Shown: piece after piece, positions 53,625 to 64,000 of the stretch
Layout of the letters: every line of letters begins with the position of its first letter
Numbering within the stretch: the first letter of the stretch is position 1
Origin: Doryteuthis pealeii
Lineage: Eukaryota > Mollusca > Cephalopoda > Myopsida > Loliginidae
Length of the DNA stretch: 64,000 nucleotides
Assembly (NCBI GenBank): GCA_023376005.1
Contig: CM042160.1
Span: 82,245,942 to 82,309,941 of the forward strand
Direction of reading: 5' to 3'
The notes under the pieces: generated by a model
The model's database searches: none
What the model was told of the DNA's origin: nothing
Seen by the model: only the letters and a program-made list of their open reading frames with translations
Made by a program: the position numbers and the translations under genes

Positions 53625-54012
53625 TCTATTAATAATAGAGATTCGCTTCCGGTTTTTGTCTGTAACAAAAATTAATCACTGCTTACGTCACATTGCCCAA
53701 AATCTTCATAACATAGAATACACTCAAAATTTGAACATGCAACATTAGACAGTCCTCATTGTTTTTTTAAAACAAGTTTTAATAAATACATGACTGGTAT
53801 TATATATCTATATATAGTTTGTTTTATTTTAATACATATTTAAAGTTTACATTTCAAATTGTTTTATTTTTTAATCCTTTAATAAATTTGATGATTTTAC
53901 TTACTTAGGGTACAAACTCGCTGACATTGAATTTTTTTACTCCCACCCCTCAGGTAATATGCTTAAAAAATGTATTTTTACATCGCCGGGGACGTTTTTT
54001 ATTTTGTACTAG
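53625..54012 (+). mobile_element. Complete short Helitron (388 bp) next to an SDF4 exon
   Basis: Starts A|TCTATTAATAATAGAGATT and ends TTTTTTATTTTGTACTAG|T. Upstream of the end, CGCCGGGGACG makes a weak hairpin. It begins 43 bp upstream (gene sense) of the exon at 53582, in opposite orientation. Confidence 0.8.
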
Positions 54013-54575
54013 TAGAAGTAATAGAAATATCACCTACATGATTGTCCCAACCCTATTGCCCTTATGGCAAAACCACCAATCATTCTTATTATCTATGTTG
54101 TATCATTGAGGTGGAATGATACACAGAAGAAATTGTGTGCTTAATATATTTATTCAACATTAGTATCTGGTACTAACGGATACCTACAAAACACAGAACA
54201 AATAAGTACAAACAATTAACAATACAAAACTTACACCAAATAGAGGAGGGTCAAATACAGTATAGCCAAATGCAGTAAAGTCAGTCTATGAGGCAATCCA
54301 TCTGGTAAGAGTGCTGAAGGGGTGCTAGCTACTCTACAACAATATGTGTGCTAGAATTTGAAACCAATGACAATCCTTTTTCTAACAGTGTACTGTATAT
54401 ATAAGTATATGATACAACTTTCGAAGTCTTACATTTTAGCAAGATATTAAGGAGTATTGCACAATATCTGAGATCAGATGAAACTCAATTGTAAATAGTA
54501 TTTACACACACAAAGTTTGTGTCTTCCATATAGTGTGACTCTTTAATATTAGGCTAAAATTTAGGTCTCAGTAAA

Positions 54576-54960
54576 TTACCGTATATACAAGGGTATTCTA
54601 TGCTTGACCCTATCACCCCATACCCATCGCTGGAGATCTTTTTGAAAATTGTTGAAAGTTGAAGGTGGCATGCAGTTGTGTGTGAGATATTTTAAGTGGA
54701 AAGAGGCTGCACAGACCCCAGTCCACTATCTTGGCAGTCCTGCAGTAAGTCCAGTGGTAGGGGAAAGTCCGAGGACTGGGCTGCCGAGCTGCTTCAGAGT
54801 GCTGTCTCAGGTAGTATTGAGTCACTTCACAAGAAGCAAGCCTCCCCAGAAGCCCCAGCACCAAGTTGTGTTGGAGATCTATGTAAGTAGTAAGTACCTC
54901 AATCCTACCTCTGGAGCTCATCAGTTTTTTGATAGCTCTTGTTTATAGTGGTGCTGGGTG
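54576..54960. other. Unidentified GC-richer segment with overlapping open frames
   Basis: Frames of about 100 codons are open on both strands (plus 54649-54948, minus 54921-54613). Neither shows a recognisable domain, signal or splice context. It may be a repeat, judged by composition; I cannot support a gene. Confidence 0.35.
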
Positions 54961-55009
54961 TCCAACACCCACCTCACCAGAAAAGCCAAGGCATGCCTGT
55001 TGGGGGTGC

Positions 55010-55105
55010 CAGTTTAGTTGCCAGCAAACCGACCATGGAACAGGTAGTACTAGTTTACATGGTACTAGTAGCAGGTAAGAAAGAAGACCTGACCTCACAC
55101 ACAAG
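55010..55105. repeat. Repeat also present at 36535-36665
   Basis: CCAGTTTAGTTGCCAGCAAA, ACATGGTACTAGTAGCA and GACCTGACCT. Confidence 0.6.
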
Positions 55106-55184
55106 AGTATATACAGTACTTACATTATCTATATATTAATACTTGTGTTCCTTAATTGTACGACCGTTACCATCTTCTCTTTAA

Positions 55185-55565
55185 AAATGAGATGAAATGC
55201 AAAAATGTAAATCCTCATTATCTGGTGTTCCTTATATGCTGAATTCTTATGAGCATCGTAACTCAGCTAAATAATGGACCATTCTGTTTTTATTATAAAG
55301 AAAAAGGACATGCCATACAGAAAAAAACATAAGAAAGAAAGAAAGAAAGAATAAGGGAAAGATAGAGAGAGGGGGTTTACTATGCAGAAGTGATAGCGCT
55401 TATTTATTTCAATAAAACATAATGAAAAGAAAGAAAGAAAAAATAAGAGTGAGAGAGAGAGAGTTAAATCAAGATTATTATACGTTTTACATATTGAACT
55501 ATTTAGTAATAGCTCTTAAGTAAACATATCAAATGCTGTAATAATTAAATTATCATACTATAGTA
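55185..55565. repeat. Dispersed duplicate, copy 1
   Basis: Matches 58025-58410 in the same orientation: AAATGTAAATCCT, ATAATGGACCATTC, AAAAAGGACATGC, GAGAGTTAAATCAAGATTAT, GCTCTTAAGTAAACATATCA. GAAA-rich arrays inside. Confidence 0.85.
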
Positions 55566-55609
55566 TATCGACAGGTCCTGTTAGCTATTATTATTGGTGT
55601 TACCATAGT

Positions 55610-55985
55610 TTGTTTTGATTTTATGGCATGTCAACTCTTGTTGGGTTAATTTATACTGAAGACATTTTGTTTTATTCATTATTGAAATTTTTTTTAAAAC
55701 TCATGATTTTTCTATTTAACCCATAGATGGGACACTAACAGGTACTACCGCTCCTGGTCAGGGTGGACCTGGGAGTAATGGTGATGAAGGGATACTCCAC
55801 ACTCCCCAGAGCTGCAGAATTGGAACTTCACCATTAGATGCAGTTTAACATCATACCTAGGACACTCCTCAGCTGAGTGGTAGTAAAAGAAGCGAATGGC
55901 TGGATTCAAAGATGTCTTCCCCTCCAGGCAGCACCTACCCCCCTTGCCTAAAAGGGAAAAGGGCTAGGTTTATTGCTCAGTACTT
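55610..55985 (-). repeat. Family C, reversed, ending in the GC-rich module
   Basis: TTATGGCATGTCAACTCTTG, GTGGACCTGGGAGTAATGGT and CTCCCCAGAGCTGCAGAATT, followed by the module shared with 35081-35420. Confidence 0.7.
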
Positions 55986-56394
55986 GGAGCCCCCCACCCA
56001 CCCGGACATAAGAACCCCTGTGGGATTTTTAGATGTTAATAAAGCTGCAGAATAATGATTAGGAGTTTGTTTTAGAAAAACATTAATTACATTTGTAGGT
56101 TGTCTTCTAAATAAATAGGTTATGTAACGGTTAATGATCCGAAAAAGTAGGTCAGAATAACAAATTAAGGCCAATGCGCATTGGTTTGTTACGTCAGCCA
56201 CATGTTGTTATACGCATTCCCGTCAGTACATTTGTGTGCTTGTAAATTCTATAATTCTGTGGTGAGCGATATAGGAATTCTACAATTCTTTTCATCCTAC
56301 TGGGATTTTTGCATCAGAGTAACATTATCTTCCAAGTAACCTTGTTACACCCTTCTGCTTGGTGAAAAGAAAAAAAATATCTTCAATACACAAA

Positions 56395-56397
<3 letters not shown>

Positions 56398-56459
<62 letters not shown>

Positions 56460-56487
56460 CACACACATACATATACATAAACACTCC

Positions 56488-56538
<51 letters not shown>

Positions 56539-56577
56539 CACACACACACACCACACATACATATACATAAACACTCC

Positions 56578-56644
<67 letters not shown>

Positions 56645-56765
56645 TACATAAACACTCCCATATATATATATATATATAACACACACACACATACATACAT
56701 TACATAAACACTCCCCATATATATATATAATATACATACACACACACATACATACATAAACACTC

Positions 56766-56807
<42 letters not shown>

Positions 56808-56905
56808 CACACACACACAAACACTAACACCCATACACAAATACATGCATGCACACCCATATATACATATACACACACACACATCCACACACGCACACAC
56901 ACATT
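56398..56905. repeat. Hierarchical (TA)n/(CA)n array with a conserved linker
   Basis: Five units of (TA)n, then (CA)n with ACATAC interruptions, then the linker CATAAACACTCCC(C)A at about 56477, 56568, 56648, 56704 and 56756. The long tyrosine/isoleucine/valine-rich frames on both strands are artefacts. Confidence 0.95.
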
Positions 56906-57244
56906 TTACTGCCTTGCAACTGAATAGAATTTCAGTCTAAAAAACTCCATTTTGTTGGCATTTTGCCCAACACCATCTGTGAAAACAAAACTAGATCAGA
57001 GATTTTGTCTCTCCACTGAAAAAAAAAAACAAAAACCTTTAAGAGAAAATGTTGTAATATTAACAAGGATCTTTATTAACTTTCTTGCAACTTCATCACA
57101 ATCCATCTGCACCAGTTGTTGCCGAAGATAGTTCAGGGGGAGGGGGGTGGTCAAAGTTTAGGTATTGGACATGTCCGTCAAAAAGGGGAGATCCCCTTTA
57201 AAAAATTGTGATATTGTAATAAGTATTTGGTACCTCTAAAGGTG

Positions 57245-57472
57245 GCTTAAGTAGAGTTTAACAAGTTTGAATTCAGAGTTTTCCTTCTCCTAGACTGGTT
57301 ACCTAGCCAAGATTAAAGAGCCTAGTCTACCCTACTATTTACCTATAGCTGGAGGGAGAGTATTTGGATACATACCTTTCCCAAGGGTATTAGCACTATA
57401 TGCAAACAGACTCGTCTAGGATTTAAACTTGGGACAATGAGTTCATTTCCCATGGCTCTAACCATTAAACAT
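57245..57472 (-). mobile_element. SINE-B
   Basis: GTAGAGTTTAACAAGTTTGA to the degraded head GGCTCTAACCATTAAAC. Confidence 0.82.
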
Positions 57473-57764
57473 TAGTCGTATTAATATATAAATTGGATGA
57501 AAATCAAATTTGCACTGAATATGCGCAATGTGTGCAGCTGTTATTTGGCATCTTCAATGCAAAATCTGTGAAATCAAAAAAATGTTACCATTGCTTTTTT
57601 TGCTTGACGTTATTGGCAAACAGCCAAATAACATGTGTCTAGTTTTGTTAATAAAAAAAAGAAAAATTAAAAACCAAAGAAATATTGATTTATTCAATTA
57701 GAAATATTTTATTACTGACCTTGACCTTGACATATTCTCAAGTTTATTGGGAATTTATTTATTT

Positions 57765-58010
57765 ATTAATTAATAATCATGTTCCTTAATATTTTATTAA
57801 ATATTAATTAATAATCATGTTCCTTAATATTTTATTAAATATTAATTAATAATCATGTTCCTTAATATTTTTAAATATTATTAATATAATATATTAATAA
57901 TCATGTTCCTTAATATTTTATCAAATATTATTAATAATCATGTTCCTTAATATCAAATATTATTAATAATCATGTTCCTTAATATCTTATTAAATATCAT
58001 TAATGGTCAT
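57765..58010. repeat. Minisatellite, 30-50-bp AT-rich units
   Basis: AATAATCATGTTCCTTAATA recurs six times between 57773 and 57985, with variable ATTAAATATT spacers. Confidence 0.92.
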
Positions 58011-58024
58011 GTGACTGTCTAAAT

Positions 58025-58410
58025 CATCCAAGATGAAATATAAAAATGTAAATCCTGATTATCTGTGTTACTTATCTGCCAAATTCTTATGAGTGTTGTC
58101 ACCTCTGCTAGATAATGGACCATTCCGTTTTCATTATAAAATGAGAAAGTGAAGAAAAAGGACATGCTATACAGAAAAAATATAATAAGAAAAAAGAAAG
58201 AGTGTAGGTGGAAGATAGAGAGAGGGGGTGAGCGCACGGTAGGGATAATGCTAATCTGTTTCAATCAAACATGATGAAAAGAAAGTAAGAAAAAAAATGA
58301 ATGAGAGAGAGTTAAATCAAGATTATTATACTTTTTACATATTGAACTATTTTGCAATAGCTCTTAAGTAAACATATCAAAGATGGTAATAATTAAATGA
58401 TCATACTGTG
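58025..58410. repeat. Dispersed duplicate, copy 2
   Basis: See 55185-55565; it directly follows the minisatellite. Confidence 0.85.
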
Positions 58411-58719
58411 TTCAGAGTTAAATAACTTAGGATTCTTTTGTTTTTTTTTGTTTTTTTAAGAAAAGATTTTTTAACTGTTCTATTTTCTATCTATAAATGC
58501 TGGTTTAGTCTAGATATTTGACAGACATACAGAATCTTTTTTTTATGTATATAATGTACACTGCGATGGAATTTAGGCTAGAGAAATGTGAATTACTACT
58601 GGCCTATGGTCTCCACCAATTTTCCATTTTAAAGGATGTGTACAAACAAACATACAGAATAGATATATATATATATAGTATTACAGTTTGTACAGAAATA
58701 ACCTACTTGAGTAGGTTAT

Positions 58720-59741
58720 TGTAACGTTGTGGGAGTTCGTTTCTTTCACGTTACTAAATCGCATATAAGTTATGTGGCCGTCGTCTTTCTCATAAGGTGT
58801 GGAACTTCTTGGGGTTTGTTTACAACTAACAGAATCTAGTAGTTCTTTGGTCAGTATCAAGCGGGTGAGTATCAACCAAGTATCAACTCACACAGAATTC
58901 CAGCAGTTCCCAAAATTCTTCCACACTCCTTTCGTTTATGGTCAAGGGAAGATATCACTTTACGCCCGCCGTCGCTTGCCCTCGTTACGGCCAATTTGAC
59001 TTGTTGACAAGTTTGTTGGTTTAATGGCTTTCATTCATGAATTCCCGTACAATTCCTTTGGCATGTAGTAAATAAAGATGTGGACAGTATTTCTTACTTT
59101 TCAGGAATTTATTTACTTAATGGAAGTTATTGGGAGAGAGAGATAGTCGGCTTCCTTAAATATGTTTTTAGTGATGCTCTTAACTTCGTTCCAATTATCA
59201 GGCTTCACACTTAAAATATGTTTTCAACTTCGTCCAGTGTAAAATATTACATCTCAGGTTTAGTATTTAGCGACATCAGTTCATCAACTGCCAACTGCCA
59301 CGCACGGCCTCCTGGCTCTAACTGCCTCTGGTCCCGGACCCTAACTGAACTCTCCTTCTCCGATCGCAGACGCTAACTGATCGTGATTCTATTCACGGGT
59401 CTCTTAAATAGCATTTCTAAATAATCTTCCAGAAGATTCTTTCTCTAGAATTTTCGACCACCTTCTGGACCAAATCGAAGGTTCGATTCCTTCTATTCTC
59501 ACTGGTCACACAGAGTTCACGAAGCCTAAGATCAAAGACTTCTCTGTAGCCCAAAAGACTGGGTTTTTCCTAATCATAGACTTATCGTCTCGTTTCTCTC
59601 GTTAAAAAGATATTATCTTTCCTAACTACTTTTTCGGTGATTACAAAAAGACCACCCAGCAACACAAGATAATCGGTAATACATTTTTCTAAGTCTGGCA
59701 CAAGGCCACAAATATAGGTGCTGGGCGGCGATTACATAACA
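58720..59741. mobile_element. Probable solo LTR (1022 bp) with TTAT target duplication
   Basis: It begins TGTAACGTTGTGGG and ends GATTACATAACA. TTAT flanks both ends (58716-58719, 59742-59745). GC content is visibly higher than in the neighbours. An AATAAA near 59069 would fit plus orientation, but the minus start TGTTATGTAATC also looks LTR-like. No gag-pol, primer-binding site or polypurine tract was found next to it. The small frame at 58799 has no domain. Confidence 0.7.
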
Positions 59742-59886
59742 TTATTTCTGTACACTGTATAATAATAAATCCGCTCTACTAACGTATTAAGCACTTTATA
59801 TTTGTTATAACACTGACTTATCTGGTTAATACTTGTACCAACCAAATATTGGGATTAACTCAATATTTTTTTACCAGTAAGTCATT

Positions 59887-59922
<36 letters not shown>

Positions 59923-59925
<3 letters not shown>

Positions 59926-60095
59926 AAGAAATAACAAAAGATTTAGAGATTTAGCATTATAGTCTATTTCTATTTATTAAAGTAATAAAGAATTCATCAT
60001 TCACATCTGATGAGTCGGGAGAGTTAGACACTTAGTCTAAGCTCCCTGAAATAGACTATAATGCTAAATCTCTAAGTCTTTTGTTATTTCTTTAC
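59923..60095. mobile_element. Foldback MITE, 173 bp
   Basis: AGTAAAGAAATAACAAAAGA, TTTAGAGATTTAGCATTATA, GTCTATTTC and the complement at the right end. Centre near CATCTGATGAGTCGGGAGAG. Confidence 0.88.
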
Positions 60096-60210
60096 TTATA
60101 TATTTGCTCTGTGACTAACATTAAGAGCACACATTGAGCTCTCAAACTGCGACAGGTTTTTTAAATAAAACTCTTGTGTCGTAAGGAAGATTTCTTCTCT
60201 GGACTTTTGG

Positions 60211-60212
<2 letters not shown>

Positions 60213-60283
<71 letters not shown>
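60213..60283. repeat. (TA)n(CA)n microsatellite
   Basis: TA over about 46 bp then CA over about 24 bp. Confidence 0.95.
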
Positions 60284-60655
60284 TGCAATGGAATTCAGAG
60301 AAATGTGAATTCCTGTCCTATAATTATAGATAGAATTAAAAGAGACAACAAAACAATCAGAGCATTAATGTGCATGAATTACAAAGGAATGCTAGAAATA
60401 TCTCAGAGAATTTGAAATCAAAAAGGAAATAGGAGTATTTGAATTACAATAAAGCAAGAGGAAATAAAAGGAAAGATAAGAAAGGAGGATTTCAGGAGGA
60501 TAAAGAAAAAGAAACAGGAAATGAAGAAAAAGGATTTATACATTAGCAGTATCAATAAGGAGGTAAGTGGTAGGGTGGGGTTCCTGGTCAGAAGAAAAGA
60601 CAAACTGAAATTGATAGGCAGATTGGTTGGATTTTATAGCATGTCAATCCTTATT

Positions 60656-60905
60656 GAGTTACGCACACATACATGTTTATATTACTGTACACTGTCCATG
60701 TTCCTGACACTAATGCATTATTCTGTGTACTTGACATGAGACTTTGATGAGTTGTGGTGCACATGAGCACTGTACACATACATGTATATTATTACTGTAC
60801 GCTATTCATGTTCCTGACAATAATACATTATTCTGTGTACTAGACATGAGACTTTGATGAGTTGTGGTGCACTGTACACAATAAATTTCATTATTATTAT
60901 TATTA
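60656..60905 (+). pseudogene. LINE 3' UTR, two tandem pieces ending in (ATT)n
   Basis: CATGAGACTTTGATGAGTTG and TGTGGTGCAC occur twice. The second copy ends AATAAATTTC(ATT)n. This is the 3' UTR of the LINE seen reversed at 5828-6145 and 25117-25402. No coding part remains. Confidence 0.8.
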
Positions 60906-61558
60906 TTTTATACCAAATTCATTTTATTCATTCTTGATGGGTATTCAAAAATTAAATTTTTTTTAACACATTTTTTTTCTAATTAACACATAGATGGGAC
61001 CCTAACAAGCACTACCACTCAAGGACAGAGTGGACCTTGGAGTAATGGTGATGAAGGGGTAGTTTGCATTCCCCAGAGCTCCAGAATTGGAACTTCACCA
61101 TCAGATAGAATTTAACATCATACCCAGCACACCAAGAGCCTCAACCACCACGTTCTAGCACATAACTGATAAAAAGGGATAGGATTTGTCATAAGGCAAT
61201 AGGGTTGGAACACTCGTATAGGTGCTAGGGCTTGATGTGACCAGCCGATTGATCAAAGGGGCCCTCTCCGATAACCTGTCTAGCCTAAGTAAAGGACAAA
61301 GTGCATATCATGGTCTGGTCTGCCACCAGGGTTCCTTACTTAAGCACCACAGGTCACCACCCACAGCCAACAGGTGGCCTCATTAGGGAGTCTGTGTATT
61401 CTTAGGGGGAAACTATTTACTAGACTCTGCACCCCAGGAACCACACAAACATACTATGTATAAAAAGAAACCCTGTCATGAGGGCTTAAAATAGGCTGAC
61501 TGCATATTCTGCAGAAGGGTAAGAGCTCTTCTCCCACCCCCAGAAAAAAGGGGTGGGG
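60905..61558 (-). repeat. Family C, long reversed copy, interrupted at 61558
   Basis: ACACATAGATGGGACCCTAA, GTGGACCTTGGAGTAATGGT, TAGGTGCTAGGGCTTGATGT, CACCACCCACAGCCAACAGG. A stretch of the family on the plus strand resumes after the hAT element. Confidence 0.75.
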
Positions 61559-62120
61559 CAGGGCTCGACATTAACACCGTCCCGGGGAAGATAAAAATTA
61601 CATCCGGGATGATCAATACGTCATCCGGGACAGTTTACCGGGGATGGTAAAAATTTTTCCTAAAAGTTAGTACTACATTCCAATATTGGCCGTCCAGTGA
61701 TTGCCCGAATGCTGACCTCAAAATGAGGCTACGGCGCCGCAGGTCTATTCTCAAAGCCATGTAATGAATAATGGTGATGGGAGGACCGAATTATGTACTA
61801 CCAACCCTTCCTTCCAAATCCTTAAACACAAAATTCTTTCATTGACAATTCACAACACAGTACGATAAAATTTACAAGTATTTTTTTTAGCTCAAAACAC
61901 ACTAGGAAATGGATTTTTTGTCCAAATATCCAGAATTATCACTGCTTCAGCTTTTCTTAATGTTTTATTACATGTTATTATGCTACTGATGACTGACAAG
62001 TATAGATGATGCTAATGAATTAAACAAAAATATTTTGATTTCGCGACGGTCCAAACCCCATTTGGGACGGTTGATAATTTTTGTTCGGGACGGTCATGAA
62101 AATGTTAGTGTCGAGGTCTG
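61559..62120. mobile_element. hAT-type non-autonomous element with perfect 8-bp target duplication
   Basis: CAGGGCTCGACATTAACA at the left; the right end complement reads CAGACCTCGACACTAACA. GGGTGGGG stands at 61551-61558 and 62121-62128. 562 bp, no transposase frame. Internal GGGACGGT motifs recur near the right end. The 8-bp duplication and CAGGG-type ends fit the hAT superfamily. Confidence 0.88.
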
Positions 62121-62290
62121 GGGTGGGGTGTCCTGGGTATGACAATAAACAGCACCTGGTAATGAGACTCCAGTTCTGAACCTCTGGGGAGTGTGGAGTA
62201 CCCCTTCTTTGTCATTATTACGGGGTCTACTCTGACCTGGAGAGGTAATACGGTTAGGGTCCTGTCTATGGGTCTAACGGGCCGTTTGAA
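62121..62290 (+). repeat. Family C fragment after the hAT element
   Basis: GGGTATGACAATAAACAGCA, CTGACCTGGAGAGGTAATAC, GGTCCTGTCTATGGGTCTAA. Confidence 0.7.
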
Positions 62291-62324
62291 AATTATTATA
62301 CACAAATGTGGTATATATATATTT

Positions 62325-62815
62325 ACCAGCTGCTACTTATGAGCAAGATGTGACACAAGGTCAATTTCAGGTAATTTGAACATTAGCTACATAAATGAAG
62401 TAACCTCCCCTTGTTTCTTTCACTTTGGGGAAGCCGTTATGTTTTGGTCGGCCATTTTCATTTCACTGTAAATCTACACTGAAAATATAAATTTGTTCGA
62501 ATCAATATAACTGCATGTTTTAACACAAAAATATCATAAAATGTGTTAATAACAATTAAGTTCATTTCAAATAATGTGCAAGCACAATTTAACTGGAGTT
62601 TAACGGGTTTGAATTCAGAGTTTTCCTTCTCCTTGACTGGTTACCTAGACAAGGTAAAAGAACCCTGTTTTCCTACTATTTACCCATAGCTGGAGAGAGA
62701 GAGAGCAGTTGGATGCATACCTTTCCCAAGTGTATAAGTGCTATATGAAATACAAACAGCCTTGTCCAGGATTTGAACCTCCTAAAACTCCATACACCAT
62801 ACACCTCCACTGACT
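62325..62815 (-). mobile_element. SINE-B split by a MITE
   Basis: The tail part (GTGACACAAGGTCAATTTCA) ends at 62369 and the rest resumes at 62585 (AACTGGAGTTTAACGGGTTT-type sequence). The head is at 62770-62815. Confidence 0.8.
62370..62584. mobile_element. MITE related to 32044-32231, inside SINE-B
   Basis: Starts GGTAATTTGAACATTAGCTA and continues like the left half of 32044-32231 (GGTCGGCCATTTTCATTTCA). CAATTTCA and CAATTTAA flank it. The right terminus differs, so it is rearranged. Confidence 0.7.
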
Positions 62816-62828
62816 CCATATATATATT

Positions 62829-63337
62829 TGTGAGAATATGTGCTTAACTCTTAACATCCTGTTGAGAATTTTCTAAGTCCAGAGCATTTCTATAAGGATA
62901 TATAAAAAAATGGCTAAAAATGACCTTGCATCTGATGTTATCTGTTATTTCCCTTAAATCAAAGACTTCTAAATATATGTTTAATATTACATTTAAACAA
63001 AGGCTATCGTTTGGGGTGGATTAGGAAAATGAATGAGACTTCCGCTCGGGTGGAATGAGGTGGTATAGGACGTTAAGAGTTAATTGAAGTCATACTTAAT
63101 TTGAAAATTAATTAGTTGATAATTAATGAATTAGGTTCGAATCACGCACAAAGCGGCTTTGAGTCTATAACTCTGCTGATGAGGCATAATAGGCCGAAAT
63201 ATACATACAGAGAATGACTTTTTCTCGATTTGTTTACGCCTTACATTTGAACAGATATATTCGCCTAATTCATTAATTAACAACTAATTAATTTTCAAAT
63301 TAGGTATGACTTCAATTAAGCACATATTCTCCCCAAA
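62829..63337. mobile_element. Foldback element (3815-4201 family), disrupted
   Basis: GTGAGAATATGTGCTTAA, interrupted by the TTAA MITE, then a shortened left arm, centre GATTCGAATCACGC-like, and an intact right arm ending CACATATTCTCCCC. Confidence 0.82.
62848..63079. mobile_element. piggyBac-type MITE nested in the foldback element
   Basis: TTAA at 62844-62847 and 63080-63083. Ends CTCTTAACATCCT and AGGACGTTAAGAG are complementary. 232 bp, homologous to 13912-14137. Removing it with one TTAA restores the host GTGCTTAATTGAAGTC. Confidence 0.92.
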
Positions 63338-63382
63338 ATTGTCGGCTATCGCCATATCAAACAAACTGTTTACATACTCTCA

Positions 63383-63385
63383 TAT

Positions 63386-63424
<39 letters not shown>
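63383..63424. repeat. (TA)n microsatellite
   Basis: Interrupted TA run. Confidence 0.93.
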
Positions 63425-63427
<3 letters not shown>

Positions 63428-63871
63428 AATATTCTCCTTCTGTAAATGCATATATATATGAACACATTTATAATTTGCATATCGATCAAAAGTATAGGCA
63501 TGAGAAATATTTTTAAAACAACCTGTTGCTACGAAAAATACATTATAGACATTATGTTTTTTTTTCAATGTAAATCAATTATATCCAGATATATCAATCT
63601 ATTGTGTTAAATTATGTAAATATGTTACACTTAACCGTGTAATGTCAATAGAAGTCACTTAAAAAAGATTATATATATATATATATGAAAAAATATGTAT
63701 ACACAGATGCTTCAAAGATCAACTGTACAAAGTAAATTTAATTTATTTGATAAAGAGAAATTTTATTTTCTGTCATATGGTGTGCCAATCTATTATCAAA
63801 GGTTTTATTCAACTCAAATATTTCTAGGCATATGTAATTTTATTGAATATCCACTTCAGAGTGGTTATAAA

Positions 63872-63874
<3 letters not shown>

Positions 63875-63941
<67 letters not shown>
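63875..63941. repeat. (TA)n(CA)n microsatellite
   Basis: TA over about 52 bp then CA over about 14 bp near the window end. Confidence 0.95.
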
Positions 63942-63942
<1 letters not shown>

Positions 63943-64000
63943 AGACAAAATGTAAGCTGTTAGGTCACCCATTGAGATCTGGGTAGATAATTATGATTAG

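Noticed and set aside
56345..56902. Open frames of 100-185 codons on both strands
   Set aside because: They are translations of TA/CA dinucleotide arrays (runs of Tyr-Ile, Cys-Val, His-Thr).
57765..58010. CRISPR-like regular repeats
   Set aside because: Spacer parts are variants of the same AT-rich sequence, so it is a tandem repeat.
1..64000. A multi-gene novel system (defence, biosynthesis, toxin-antitoxin)
   Set aside because: Only one host gene is supported. All other coding traces are retrotransposon or transposase relics.

Overview
The window is AT-rich eukaryotic, animal-type DNA. There are no operons or ribosome-binding sites. It shows spliced exons with GT/AG borders, very frequent (TA)n, (CA)n and poly(A) arrays, two tRNA-derived SINE families, decayed LINE reverse-transcriptase tails, LTR remnants and many DNA transposons. 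The mix (about ten LINE tails, MITEs nested in SINEs, dense TA/CA arrays) suits a lophotrochozoan invertebrate, possibly a mollusc such as a cephalopod. That is inference; the sequence alone does not fix the species.

One host gene is recognisable, on the minus strand. Four exons at 53582-53423, 39345-39187, 37237-37062 and 34992-34816 encode the C-terminal part of a 45 kDa calcium-binding protein (Cab45/SDF4, CREC family of EF-hand proteins of the secretory pathway). The protein ends in the retention-like tetrapeptide HDEF. The last three exons join in frame. The 53.4 kb exon ends in a different phase, so at least one short exon is probably unrecognised in the 14-kb intron. The 5' exons (signal peptide, first EF-hands) were not found between 53.6 and 64 kb.

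Layout. 1-34 kb, downstream of the gene: gag pseudogene (0.5-0.9), foldback and TTAA elements, a SINE split by a (CT)n array (7.5-8.0), a solo LTR in one copy of a tandem duplication (10.2-11.5), a structurally complete Helitron (11.6-12.3), a perfect 121-bp palindrome (13.4), a hAT element inside a SINE (16.7-17.2), a minisatellite (21.9-22.6), an RT tail (27.7) and mariner elements (29.4-32.0). 34.8-53.6 kb: SDF4 exons, with introns filled by SINEs, Helitrons, RT tails and palindromes. 53.6-64 kb, upstream intron or flank: a Helitron 43 bp from an exon, a hierarchical TA/CA array (56.4-56.9), a 1-kb solo LTR (58.7-59.7), a hAT element with a perfect 8-bp target duplication (61.6-62.1) and a TTAA element nested in a foldback (62.8-63.3).

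No defence system, biosynthetic cluster, CRISPR array or other multi-gene system is visible. The main interest is the record of nested transposition with readable target-site duplications, and how closely microsatellites and transposons crowd the SDF4 splice sites. Stretches not listed (for example 0.9-1.05, 9.45-9.6, 12.4-13.2, 20.2-20.75, 22.6-23.2, 32.24-33.75, 46.75-46.9, 47.0-47.5, 52.05-53.4 and 54.1-54.57 kb) hold only AT-rich sequence with no feature I could support. Repeat family letters (SINE-A, SINE-B, C, E, F, I) are mine and local to this window.
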